Shown one piece after another: positions 26,320 through 33,541 of a stretch of DNA of 64,000 nucleotides. The notes under the pieces are model-generated. The model did no database searches. It had not been told where the DNA came from and saw only the letters and a program-made list of their open reading frames with translations. Position numbers and translations under genes: made by a program. Within the stretch, counting starts at the first letter, position 1; each line of letters opens with the position of its first letter. Origin of the DNA: Phycisphaeraceae bacterium (GTDB lineage: Bacteria > Planctomycetota > Phycisphaerae > Phycisphaerales > SM1A02); contig JAHBWZ010000003.1 in the NCBI GenBank assembly GCA_019636755.1, forward strand, positions 434,001-498,000, given 5' to 3'.

Positions 26320-27141
26320 ATGTCCATAGACCCGGGAACGCTGTGGGACTTCAATCGCCCGGACGAGAGTGAGGGTCGCTTCCGCGCGGCTCTTGCCACG
26401 GCCGGAGGTGACGATGCCCTGATCCTCACGACCCAGATCGCACGGACCTGGGGACTCCGCCGGGATTTCCGGAAAGCGGCAGCGCTCCTGGATGAGATCG
26501 AGACCGCCATCTCGCAGGCGGGCCCGGAAGCGCGGGCGAGATTCTCGCTGGAACGCGGCCGATCCCTGGTCTCGGCCGCGCACCCTGCCGATGCGATCAC
26601 GCCCGAGGCGCGTGCACGTGCGCGGGCCGCATTCATCCGGGCGTCCGAGATCGCGCGGGAAGGCGGCCTGGACGCGATCGCGATCGACGCCCTCCACATG
26701 CTTGCCTTCGCGGATCCGCATCCCGCGGACCAGCTGCGGTGGGGCCGGGAAGCGCTGATGATCGCGCTGCACTCCGGTCAGCCGGCGGCCCGGGCATGGG
26801 AAGCGTCGCTGCGCCACAACATCGGCTGCGCGCTGCATGCGCTCGACCGGCGCGACGAAGCACTTGAGGAGTTCCGGACGGCACTCTCGCTTCGTGAGGC
26901 GACATCCGATGCGGCAGCCTGCCGGATCGCCCGCTGGATGGTCGCGTGGACCCTGCGCACCCTCGGCCGGACGACGGAGGCGCTCGTCGAGCAGACGGCG
27001 CTCGAGCGGGACTGCGCGGCGGCGGGTGCCCCGGATCCGCACGTCTACGCGGAGCTCGAACATCTCTATCGCGTGCTCGGCCGGTCCGCCCAGGCCGACG
27101 ACTGCGCCCGGAAGCGGGATTCGCTCTCCGAGTCCCACTGA
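26320..27141 (+). CDS. TPR-repeat protein
   Basis: The 273-residue soluble protein is built of TPR-like helix pairs: residues about 17-60, 100-135, 142-175 (ASLRHNIGCALHALDRRDEALEEF, then TALSLRE) and 180-215. TPRs mediate protein contacts. It follows the previous unknown after 42 bases and probably closes the operon. The partner is unknown. Confidence 0.72.
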   Translation: MSIDPGTLWDFNRPDESEGRFRAALATAGGDDALILTTQIARTWGLRRDFRKAAALLDEIETAISQAGPEARARFSLERGRSLVSAAHPADAITPEARARARAAFIRASEIAREGGLDAIAIDALHMLAFADPHPADQLRWGREALMIALHSGQPAARAWEASLRHNIGCALHALDRRDEALEEFRTALSLREATSDAAACRIARWMVAWTLRTLGRTTEALVEQTALERDCAAAGAPDPHVYAELEHLYRVLGRSAQADDCARKRDSLSESH

Positions 27142-27315
27142 ACCCGCCGTCGACCCATGCCGTCACCGCGCGACTGCGCCGGGTGGATGCCCGGGCGGAG
27201 CCGCGTCACCGGATGTCCGCGGACGGTCCCGGACGCGCCTCCCCACGCGCCGCGGCATGCCCCCCGCATCGGCGCACCCGCATGCCGACGCAGGGCCAGC
27301 ACCAGCGTGCCGTGC

Positions 27316-27603
27316 TCAGTATTCGTAATTCCGGTATCGGCGCTGCTGTATCCGTTCCTTGTCGGACTCATTGCCGATGCCGTATCCGACGGCGGTGCCG
27401 ATCGCGGTACCGATGAGCGTCGCCTTGGTGTTTCCACCGATCGCCTGGCCCGCGAGCGCGCCGACTCCGGCGCCGAGCAGGGCACCCGACTGGGCATCGC
27501 TGCATCCGCCGCCCACGAACAGCATCGCGGCCAGGCTGACGCCCGCCGCTCCGCCTGAGACCCGCCGGAGGCACTGACTCATCGCTGCTGACCGGTGTCG
27601 CAT
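27316..27603 (-). CDS. Small glycine-zipper lipoprotein
   Basis: The 95-residue protein has a hydrophobic signal ending in a lipobox-like VGGGC (Cys at residue 34). The mature part contains a glycine zipper, GALLGAGVGALAGQAIGG, then AIGTAVGYGIG, and a charged Arg/Tyr tail. Such proteins associate with the outer membrane. An ATG 7 codons later is an alternative start. It is divergent from the gene at 27714. Confidence 0.78.
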   Translation of the reverse strand: MRHRSAAMSQCLRRVSGGAAGVSLAAMLFVGGGCSDAQSGALLGAGVGALAGQAIGGNTKATLIGTAIGTAVGYGIGNESDKERIQQRRYRNYEY

Positions 27604-27657
27604 TGCCTGGACTCCTTCGTTCACCCGATGACGGCCGCAACCGCCTCGCCGGATGGG

Positions 27658-27663
27658 TACGAT
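27658..27663 (+). promoter_or_regulatory. -10-like hexamer TACGAT
   Basis: TACGAT lies 50 bases before the ATG at 27714 in the short divergent region shared with the lipoprotein gene. Confidence 0.4.
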
Positions 27664-27713
27664 AGTCGACCCGGCGCCGGCCATCGCATTCCGTCCCCTG
27701 GACTGAAGGTCCG

Positions 27714-28727
27714 ATGGAGACGCCGGCCGAAATCGCCGAAACGAGTGGGATAGCACCTGAAGACACGGCGCGATCTGCCGAGCACGGCGCGTCCCGCCAC
27801 CCGCCCGAGGAAGCGCCCATGGCCGTCACCACCCGCCCCCGGACCCGATTCGTCGCGCAGCGGCTCTTCGCCATCGCGATCTGCCTCGTGCTTGGATTAT
27901 GGGGCGTGTACGACTACGTCTACAAGATTCCGGCCCGGCAGGCGCTGGCAGACCGGGGCGAGGTCTATCGCGCGGTCAAGCACGCCATAGACGACGCCGT
28001 GCAGTACCCGGCCGGGTCTCCCGAGGCGATGACGGCACTCGCGCAGGGGGGCGCTGCGATCCGTTCAGGGCTGGAACCGCTCATCGCGTCGGGGCGCGAG
28101 CGTGACTCGAGCACCGTCACGCTCGACCAGGCTTTCTTCGAGGAACTCCGGAGCCGCAACGAGGACCAGTGGTTCCGCGATCTGCTCCTGATGGACGCCG
28201 CGCTGGCCGAGCTTGCCCGGCAGCGCCCCGGCGGCCAGCCGCTCTCCGAGGACTTCGATCGTTTCTACCAGGAGTTCCTGAAGGACCGGATCGACCGCAC
28301 CGGTGCGATCAGTCGACCGAGCGATTTCGACCGGCTGATCCAGTGGGCGTTCATTCTCTGTCTCCCCTTCGTGCCCTTCCTGGTGATCGGGCTCATCGCC
28401 GTGCTCCGCGTGCGGTACCGACTCGAGGAGGACGGCACGCTCCACTACCCGGGCGGCACGCTCGCGGCACAGAACGTCGCCGGCGTGGACATGACACGCT
28501 GGATGAGCAAGTCGATCGCCGAGGTCATCGCGAGCGACGGGCGTCGCATTCGACTTGACGACTTCGTGCACCAGCACGCGGATGCGATCGTCGGCGCGAT
28601 CGCCCACCGTGTTCAACCGGACCTCTGGACGCCGGAGGCACGCCCGGTGAAGCCGCAGGACGCCGTCGAAACCCCATCCGCCGCCGCGCCGGCCGAGCTG
28701 GAGGAGTCGCGCAAGGCGGCCGGCTGA
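27714..28727 (+). CDS. Hypothetical membrane protein with two transmembrane helices
   Basis: The 337-residue protein has two membrane segments, near residues 49-64 (LFAIAICLVLGLWGVY) and 213-231 (AFILCLPFVPFLVIGLIAVL). About 150 mostly helical residues lie between them, on the outside if the N-terminus is cytoplasmic. The C-terminal 100 residues look cytoplasmic and PH-like (LEEDGTLHYPGGTL, then IRLDDFVHQHADAIVGAIAHR). A second ATG 35 codons in (27819) also has a good ribosome-binding site, so the first 35 residues are uncertain. Function unknown. Confidence 0.7.
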   Translation: METPAEIAETSGIAPEDTARSAEHGASRHPPEEAPMAVTTRPRTRFVAQRLFAIAICLVLGLWGVYDYVYKIPARQALADRGEVYRAVKHAIDDAVQYPAGSPEAMTALAQGGAAIRSGLEPLIASGRERDSSTVTLDQAFFEELRSRNEDQWFRDLLLMDAALAELARQRPGGQPLSEDFDRFYQEFLKDRIDRTGAISRPSDFDRLIQWAFILCLPFVPFLVIGLIAVLRVRYRLEEDGTLHYPGGTLAAQNVAGVDMTRWMSKSIAEVIASDGRRIRLDDFVHQHADAIVGAIAHRVQPDLWTPEARPVKPQDAVETPSAAAPAELEESRKAAG

Positions 28728-28754
28728 GATGCGCCGGCGGATTGCCGATGCGCC

Positions 28755-28785
28755 TTGAAATTGACGATGGCCGTTCACGTATCAT
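28755..28785 (+). promoter_or_regulatory. Promoter candidate with TATCAT -10
   Basis: TATCAT (28780-28785) lies 23 bases before the ATG at 28809. Possible -35 boxes are TTGAAA (28755-28760, 19-base gap) or TTGACG (28761-28766, 13-base gap); neither spacing is ideal. Confidence 0.4.
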
Positions 28786-28808
28786 GGGCTTCGCCACGGA
28801 GCCCCGTC

Positions 28809-29261
28809 ATGACCGGCACGCCCGGACCCGCAACGCCGCATCAGAAGGACCCCGCCGGGCATGCGGCCGCGCTCCCCGCCCCTCCGATCGGGACCGCATG
28901 GCTCCCGACCGGCCGCCTTCGCCGCACGGACCTGTCGAACTCGGACCGGAACCTCGCGGCCCTCATGCATCTCGCCCCGTTCCTGGGGTTCTGGCTCGGA
29001 CCGCTTGCATTCGCCCTGCCGCTGATCCCGTGGCTCGTCCGGCGGTCGGACTCCGTCTTCATCGATGACCACGGACGCGAACTCGCGAACCTCGCGATCA
29101 GCGTCCTGATCCTGAGCATTGCGCTGACGATCACCGGCATCGGGATCCTGCTGCTGCTGCCCTACTGGATCGTCGTCGCCATCAGCCTGGTCCGCGGTGC
29201 GATCGCCGGCTCCCGCGCGGAGTACTTCCGGTATCCGGTCACCGTCCGACTCATCGGCTGA
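28809..29261 (+). CDS. DUF4870-type membrane protein
   Basis: The 150-residue protein matches the DUF4870 pattern: NLAALMHLAPFLGFWLGPLAFALPLIPWL, a DDHGRELANLAISVLI block near residue 90, and a final helix followed by a short basic tail. Two to three transmembrane segments are expected. Family members have no known function. The ATG at 28809 is supported by the upstream TATCAT element and a GGAG site. Confidence 0.85.
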   Translation: MTGTPGPATPHQKDPAGHAAALPAPPIGTAWLPTGRLRRTDLSNSDRNLAALMHLAPFLGFWLGPLAFALPLIPWLVRRSDSVFIDDHGRELANLAISVLILSIALTITGIGILLLLPYWIVVAISLVRGAIAGSRAEYFRYPVTVRLIG

Positions 29262-29351
29262 GCCGGTCGGCCACTGACCGCACAGGACGCGCGTCGCCCC
29301 GCGCGATCCCGCGTGACATGGCCGTGCGCACGGCCGGAAGGCCGCCGATGC

Positions 29352-29357
29352 TACACT
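29352..29357 (+). promoter_or_regulatory. -10-like hexamer TACACT directly before lptB
   Basis: TACACT ends 6 bases before the lptB ATG, which would give a leaderless transcript. No clear -35 box is at standard distance. Confidence 0.45.
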
Positions 29358-29363
29358 CGCGCC

Positions 29364-30113
29364 ATGCCCATCCTGCAGTGCCGGGATCTCGTCAAGGCCT
29401 ACCGCCGCCGGCGCGTGGTGGATCGTGTCTCCTTCGAAGTGGAGCCCGGTGAGATCGTCGGCCTGCTGGGGCGCAACGGCGCCGGCAAGACGACCTCGTT
29501 CCGGATGACCATCGGCATGATCACCCCGGAGGGGGGCCGGGTGATCTTCGAGGATCGTGACGTCACCGCGGAGCCGATGTACCGGCACGCGCTCGCCGGC
29601 ATGGGCTACCTGGCCCAGGAGCCCAGCGTCTTCCAGCGGCTGACCGTCCGCCAGAACCTGCTGGCGATCCTCGAGACGCTCAGGCTTCCCCGTGCCACCC
29701 GCGAGCGTCGGGCGGATGAACTGCTGGAACAGTTCAATCTGGTGCGGAAGGCGCACGACTCCGCCAGTACATGCTCCGGCGGCGAGCGCCGGCGACTCGA
29801 GATCGCGCGGGCGCTCGTGACGAGACCGCGCCTCATGCTCCTCGACGAACCCTTTGCCGCCGTGGATCCGCATACGGTCGAGGAACTGCAGGCGGAGGTG
29901 CGGCGACTGGCCGCGGAGGGCATCGCGATGCTGATCACCGACCACAACGTCCAGCAGACGCTGCGCGTGTGTGACCGCGCCTACATCATCCACGAGGGGC
30001 GGAACCTGGCCGGAGGCACGCCGCGTTCACTGATCCGCGACCCGCTGGTGCGCGAGGCATATCTCGCATCCACGTTCCGGGGCGACGAGTTCGACGACCA
30101 TCACGCCGGCTGA
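29364..30113 (+). CDS. lptB: LPS export ABC transporter ATPase LptB
   Basis: The 249-residue ATPase powers lipopolysaccharide extraction from the inner membrane with LptFG. Walker A is GRNGAGKTT near residue 37, the signature region is CSGGERRRLEIARAL near 138, Walker B is LMLLDEPFAAVDP near 159, and ITDHNV holds the H-loop. GERRRLEIARAL is characteristic of LptB. Its presence supports an outer membrane with LPS. The gene ends in a 13-base tail-to-tail overlap with tmk. No other lpt gene is adjacent. Confidence 0.93.
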   Translation: MPILQCRDLVKAYRRRRVVDRVSFEVEPGEIVGLLGRNGAGKTTSFRMTIGMITPEGGRVIFEDRDVTAEPMYRHALAGMGYLAQEPSVFQRLTVRQNLLAILETLRLPRATRERRADELLEQFNLVRKAHDSASTCSGGERRRLEIARALVTRPRLMLLDEPFAAVDPHTVEELQAEVRRLAAEGIAMLITDHNVQQTLRVCDRAYIIHEGRNLAGGTPRSLIRDPLVREAYLASTFRGDEFDDHHAG

Positions 30114-30760
30114 GCCGGCCGCGCGAGACGTGCGGCGATGACCTCCATGAGCACCGCGGTGACCGCATCGGTATCCGCGCGCGCATCGATCACGGCGAAA
30201 CGGTCCGGTCGACTCTCGGCCTGCCGCAGGAATCCCTCGCGGACCCGGCGGTGATACTCGGCGCCGCGCTGTTCGATCCGGTCCAGGAGCGGGCTGATCC
30301 GCCGGGCGGCGCTCTCCTCATCGACATCGAAGACGATCGTGAGGTCCGGTTCCGTTCCGTTCACCGCGACGCGCGCAACATCGGCGATCGCCTCGTACGG
30401 CAGCCCGCCGGCCGCGCCCTGGTACGCGACCGTGGAGGATACGAAGCGATCCGCGAGGACCAGCCTCCCCGACCGGAGCGCCGGCGCGATCACGCGCCGG
30501 ACGAGCTGGGCCCGACTGGCCATGTAGAGGAGCATCTCACAGGTGAGATCCATGTCCTCATGCACCGGATCCAGGAGGATCTCCCGGATGCGCTCGCCGA
30601 CGGCCGTGCCGCCCGGCTCCCGGACCTCGCAGATGTCCAGGCCAGCCGCCCGGCAGGCCTCGCCGAACCGGCGGAACTGTGTCGACTTTCCCGACCCGTC
30701 CGGCCCGTCAAAGACGATGAACCGCCCCGCGAGTCCCGAGATCCATCGCTGCATCCGCAT
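30101..30760 (-). CDS. tmk: Thymidylate kinase
   Basis: The 219-residue enzyme phosphorylates dTMP to dTDP. It shows the P-loop FDGPDGSGKSTQ (residues about 18-29), REPGGT near 48 and the DRFVSSTVAYQGAAGG block near 105. A second ATG two codons in has better ribosome-binding-site spacing (GAGAG 7 bases upstream) and is an equally good start. The 3' end overlaps that of lptB by 13 bases. Confidence 0.94.
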   Translation of the reverse strand: MRMQRWISGLAGRFIVFDGPDGSGKSTQFRRFGEACRAAGLDICEVREPGGTAVGERIREILLDPVHEDMDLTCEMLLYMASRAQLVRRVIAPALRSGRLVLADRFVSSTVAYQGAAGGLPYEAIADVARVAVNGTEPDLTIVFDVDEESAARRISPLLDRIEQRGAEYHRRVREGFLRQAESRPDRFAVIDARADTDAVTAVLMEVIAARLARPAQPA

Positions 30761-30804
30761 ACTCTCACGGATCGCCGTCGGCAACGCAAGAGACGCACCG
30801 CGGC

Positions 30805-30810
30805 CATAAT
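30805..30810 (+). promoter_or_regulatory. -10-like hexamer CATAAT directly before a GTG start
   Basis: CATAAT ends 7 bases before the GTG at 30818, again predicting a leaderless message. Confidence 0.4.
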
Positions 30811-30817
30811 CCGCAGC

Positions 30818-31306
30818 GTGAGAATCGACCTCAGGGACGACGCCCGCCGACGCATCGGCCGCGTCCGGGTGAACGCGGCAGAGCGGCCGGTGCGCGTCCA
30901 CCTCGACGCCGGGGGACGCGAGGTCTTTCTGAACTGGGACAGTGCGGTGGACGACGCCGGTCGATTGCGCCGATGCATCGCCTGCAGCTGCCCGGACCTC
31001 TTCCGCGAGAAGGCGTTTCCCGCGGTCACGGCGCTCGTCGTCGTTCTCGCGTTCCTCGGCGCGGCGGCAGGTCTGCTCGGACTCGTACAGTCCGCGCGCG
31101 GACTGCTCGGCCTGCTCGCCATCCTCATGCTCGACGTGGCGATCTTCGTGTTCTCGCGGAACCGCCTGGTCTGCTATCGCTGCCTGACCGCGTATCGTGA
31201 CGTGCAGATCGCCAAGTACGTGCGTGGCTGGGACCGCGCCATCGCGGATCGGCATGCGCCGCGTCCCGCGCCGGCGTCTCCGGAAACGACCGGGAGGATC
31301 GCATGA
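30818..31306 (+). CDS. Small membrane protein with CxxCxC and CxxC motifs
   Basis: The 162-residue protein has CIACSC at residues 53-58, two hydrophobic segments (about 68-90 and 96-113), and CYRC at 119-122, so the Cys clusters lie on the same membrane face and could form one zinc or redox site. It starts at a GTG just behind a -10-like element and its stop overlaps the acyltransferase start by ATGA. Part of the frame runs antisense to tmk-proximal DNA, but length, topology and coupling support a real gene. Function unknown. Confidence 0.68.
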   Translation: MRIDLRDDARRRIGRVRVNAAERPVRVHLDAGGREVFLNWDSAVDDAGRLRRCIACSCPDLFREKAFPAVTALVVVLAFLGAAAGLLGLVQSARGLLGLLAILMLDVAIFVFSRNRLVCYRCLTAYRDVQIAKYVRGWDRAIADRHAPRPAPASPETTGRIA

Positions 31307-32004
31307 CCACCGGCCCACCTGACGCAATCCTGCTCATCGGCGGTGGTGGTCACGCATGTGTCGTCGCGGACGCCGTGCAGCGCCGCGGCGCCCGGGTGGT
31401 CGGCTTCCTGGATGACGCGCGGCATCCGGCACTCGCCGATCCCGCGCTGTCCTGTCCCCGGCTCGGGGCGATCATCGATCTCCCGGACATCGCGCCGTCC
31501 TGCCGCGGCGCCGGGGGCCACGCGGCAACCGGCGACAACCGGCGCCGCGCTGCGTGGGCGCGGGCCATCCGGCAGGCCGGCCTGGAGTCCGTCACCATCC
31601 TGCACCCGGCCGCCGTGATCAGTCCCGGCGCGCGCATCGGAGCGGGCGTCTTCGTCGGTCCCGGGTCAGTCATCGGGCCCGGCGCGATCGTCGAGGATGG
31701 CTGCATCGTCAACAGTGCCGCCGTCGTGGAGCACCACGCGCATCTCGGGCCGTTCTGCCATGTCGCGCCCCGCGCAACCCTGGGCGGCGCCGCCGTGGTC
31801 GGTGCCGGCGCCCTGATCGGCCTGGGCGCGATCGTGCTTCCAGGCCGGCGGATCGGCCGTGATGCCGTCCTCGGCGCGGGTGCGGTCGCCGTGCGCGATG
31901 TCCCGGACGGAGCGACCGCCGTCGGTGTTCCGGCCCGATGGACGGGCGCCCCGACGACGCACCACCGGGGTCAGGGTCGGCCTTCGCCGTCGCCCCAGGG
32001 CTGA
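31303..32004 (+). CDS. NeuD-like sugar O-acyltransferase (left-handed beta-helix)
   Basis: The 233-residue protein has an N-terminal Rossmann-like PglD/NeuD part (ILLIGGGGHACVVADAV) and a C-terminal hexapeptide-repeat beta-helix (GARIGAGVFVGPGSVIGPGAIV and similar rungs, residues about 105-205). The catalytic His is likely in VEHHAHLG near residue 147. Such enzymes acetylate UDP-sugars or sialic acids using acetyl-CoA. No glycan gene cluster surrounds it, so the acceptor is unknown. The 3' end overlaps the convergent gene by 34 bases. Confidence 0.88.
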   Translation: MTTGPPDAILLIGGGGHACVVADAVQRRGARVVGFLDDARHPALADPALSCPRLGAIIDLPDIAPSCRGAGGHAATGDNRRRAAWARAIRQAGLESVTILHPAAVISPGARIGAGVFVGPGSVIGPGAIVEDGCIVNSAAVVEHHAHLGPFCHVAPRATLGGAAVVGAGALIGLGAIVLPGRRIGRDAVLGAGAVAVRDVPDGATAVGVPARWTGAPTTHHRGQGRPSPSPQG

Positions 32005-32993
32005 GTGCCCGGATCGCCCGGCGGCACCGCCGGGGCGAACGCGGGATCCGCTGCGATCTCGGCCCGGACGCGCTCGAGCAGGTCTCTTGTCCGGCGCACG
32101 CCCGCCAGTTCATCCGGATCGGACCCTTCGTACTCGATCCCGATCCATCCGCGGTAGCCGTGGCGAAGCACGATGCGGAGCATGCGCCGAAAGTCGGTCG
32201 ATCGCTCGTTGCCCTCGGCATCGAACGAATGGGACTTGGCGCTCACGGCGCGGGCGAACGGCATGAGTTCGTCGACACCGCGGTAGCGGTCGTACTCCGC
32301 TCCGTCACCCAGCTGGAAGTTGCCGAAATCCGGAAGAGTTCCGCACCGCGGGTGATCGACGCGCCGGATGACCGCGGCCAGCCACGATCCATCCGATGAG
32401 AGTCCACCGTGGTTTTCCACGAGGACGTTGAGGTCCAGGGGATCGGCCAGTTCGCAGAGCCGGCGCAGGCCGTCCGCCGCGAGCCGCTCCTGTTCGGTCC
32501 GGGCGCCGGCAGACGCGGCGTTCACCCGGATGGAGTGACATCCGAACTCCTTCGCGGCGTCCAGCCACCGCCGGTGGTTCGCGACCGCTGTGCGCCGCGC
32601 AGCCTCGTCCGGATCGCCGAGGTGTCCCTCGCCGTCGCACATGATGAGCAGCAGCCGGACATTCTCGTCCGCGGCGAGGATGCGCAGGTCCAGGCGCCAG
32701 GCCGCATCCGCGATCTGATCGCGAAGGAACGTGTTGACGAACTCCACGGCACCGATCCGGCACTCGCGCCGCGCCGTCCGGACGAATCCGGCGGTATCCA
32801 TCCGGCCCGAGCGCAGGGCGCGGTGAAAGGACCATTGTGCGAGCGAGATCCGGAAGAGCCCGGACTCCGATGACGCACGGCGGAGGGCGGGCCGGACCTG
32901 CCCCGCCAGCGCGGGCATCGCGGCGGTCGCGCAGAGCGTCGCGGCGGCCGTGCCCAGGAATCGTCGTCGTGTCAGTCCGTCTGCTCCGTGCAT
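31971..32993 (-). CDS. Tat-exported TIM-barrel protein of the sugar-phosphate isomerase/epimerase family
   Basis: The 340-residue protein has a twin-arginine signal (LTRRRFLGTAAATLCATAA). The rest is an AP-endonuclease-2-like TIM barrel as in xylose-isomerase-like proteins: LLIMCDGEGHLGD near 118, SIRVNAAS near 155, NVLVENHGGLSSD near 190, DFGNF near 218, SFDAEGNE near 257 and WIGIEYEG near 286 supply acidic and His metal ligands. The start has AGGAG 8 bases upstream. Such exported sugar isomerase-like proteins are abundant in Planctomycetota. Substrate unknown. Confidence 0.88.
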   Translation of the reverse strand: MHGADGLTRRRFLGTAAATLCATAAMPALAGQVRPALRRASSESGLFRISLAQWSFHRALRSGRMDTAGFVRTARRECRIGAVEFVNTFLRDQIADAAWRLDLRILAADENVRLLLIMCDGEGHLGDPDEAARRTAVANHRRWLDAAKEFGCHSIRVNAASAGARTEQERLAADGLRRLCELADPLDLNVLVENHGGLSSDGSWLAAVIRRVDHPRCGTLPDFGNFQLGDGAEYDRYRGVDELMPFARAVSAKSHSFDAEGNERSTDFRRMLRIVLRHGYRGWIGIEYEGSDPDELAGVRRTRDLLERVRAEIAADPAFAPAVPPGDPGTQPWGDGEGRP

Positions 32994-33073
32994 GTCCGCA
33001 ACTCCTGGTCCGGTGGGCGGCGCTGTCCTGTCGCGGCCGTGGCATGCGCGGCACGGCCGCGGTCGACGCCGGT

Positions 33074-33541
33074 TCACCCCTCCGGCGATCCCGGCTCGAT
33101 CGGCTGCGTGCCTCCTCCGGCCGTGGTCTCCCGCTCCTGCAGCACGCAATGGAACCCGAGGCAGGGAACCCGGCTGCGAGGCGCATCGCGCCGCGCTCGC
33201 TCGATCATCCGCTGAATCTCTCCGAGCTGCTCCGCCGAAAGGCCGACCGAAATGATCCGCTGCAACCCGTCTTCGCCCTCCATGACCGTCGTCACGACGC
33301 CGACCACGTCCTCTCGCCGCAGCGCGGTGACGATGTTCTGGCCGATCTGGAGTTCGATCGGCGCGAGCATGGTGACGAACGTGGGCGGTCCGTTCCCGCC
33401 AGCCTCGCTCTCCTCCGGTTCCTCTGCGCCGTCGTCCTCGGACTCCAACGGCTGCCGGACCGGAATCAGCACCGGATCCGGCGGCGCATCCGGTTCGGAG
33501 AGATCGTGCTCGGTCTCCGGCCGGACTTCCTCGCCGCTCAT
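33074..33541 (-). CDS. Unknown acidic protein translationally coupled to alaS
   Basis: The 155-residue protein is acidic and disordered for its first 50 residues, then has a compact alpha/beta part (FVTMLAPIELQIGQNIVTAL, VVGVVTTVMEGEDGLQRIISVG, then LGEIQRMIERARRD). Two Cys flank a His (CLGFHC). Its start overlaps the alaS stop by ATGA. No family recognised; a role tied to translation is only contextual inference. Confidence 0.68.
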   Translation of the reverse strand: MSGEEVRPETEHDLSEPDAPPDPVLIPVRQPLESEDDGAEEPEESEAGGNGPPTFVTMLAPIELQIGQNIVTALRREDVVGVVTTVMEGEDGLQRIISVGLSAEQLGEIQRMIERARRDAPRSRVPCLGFHCVLQERETTAGGGTQPIEPGSPEG

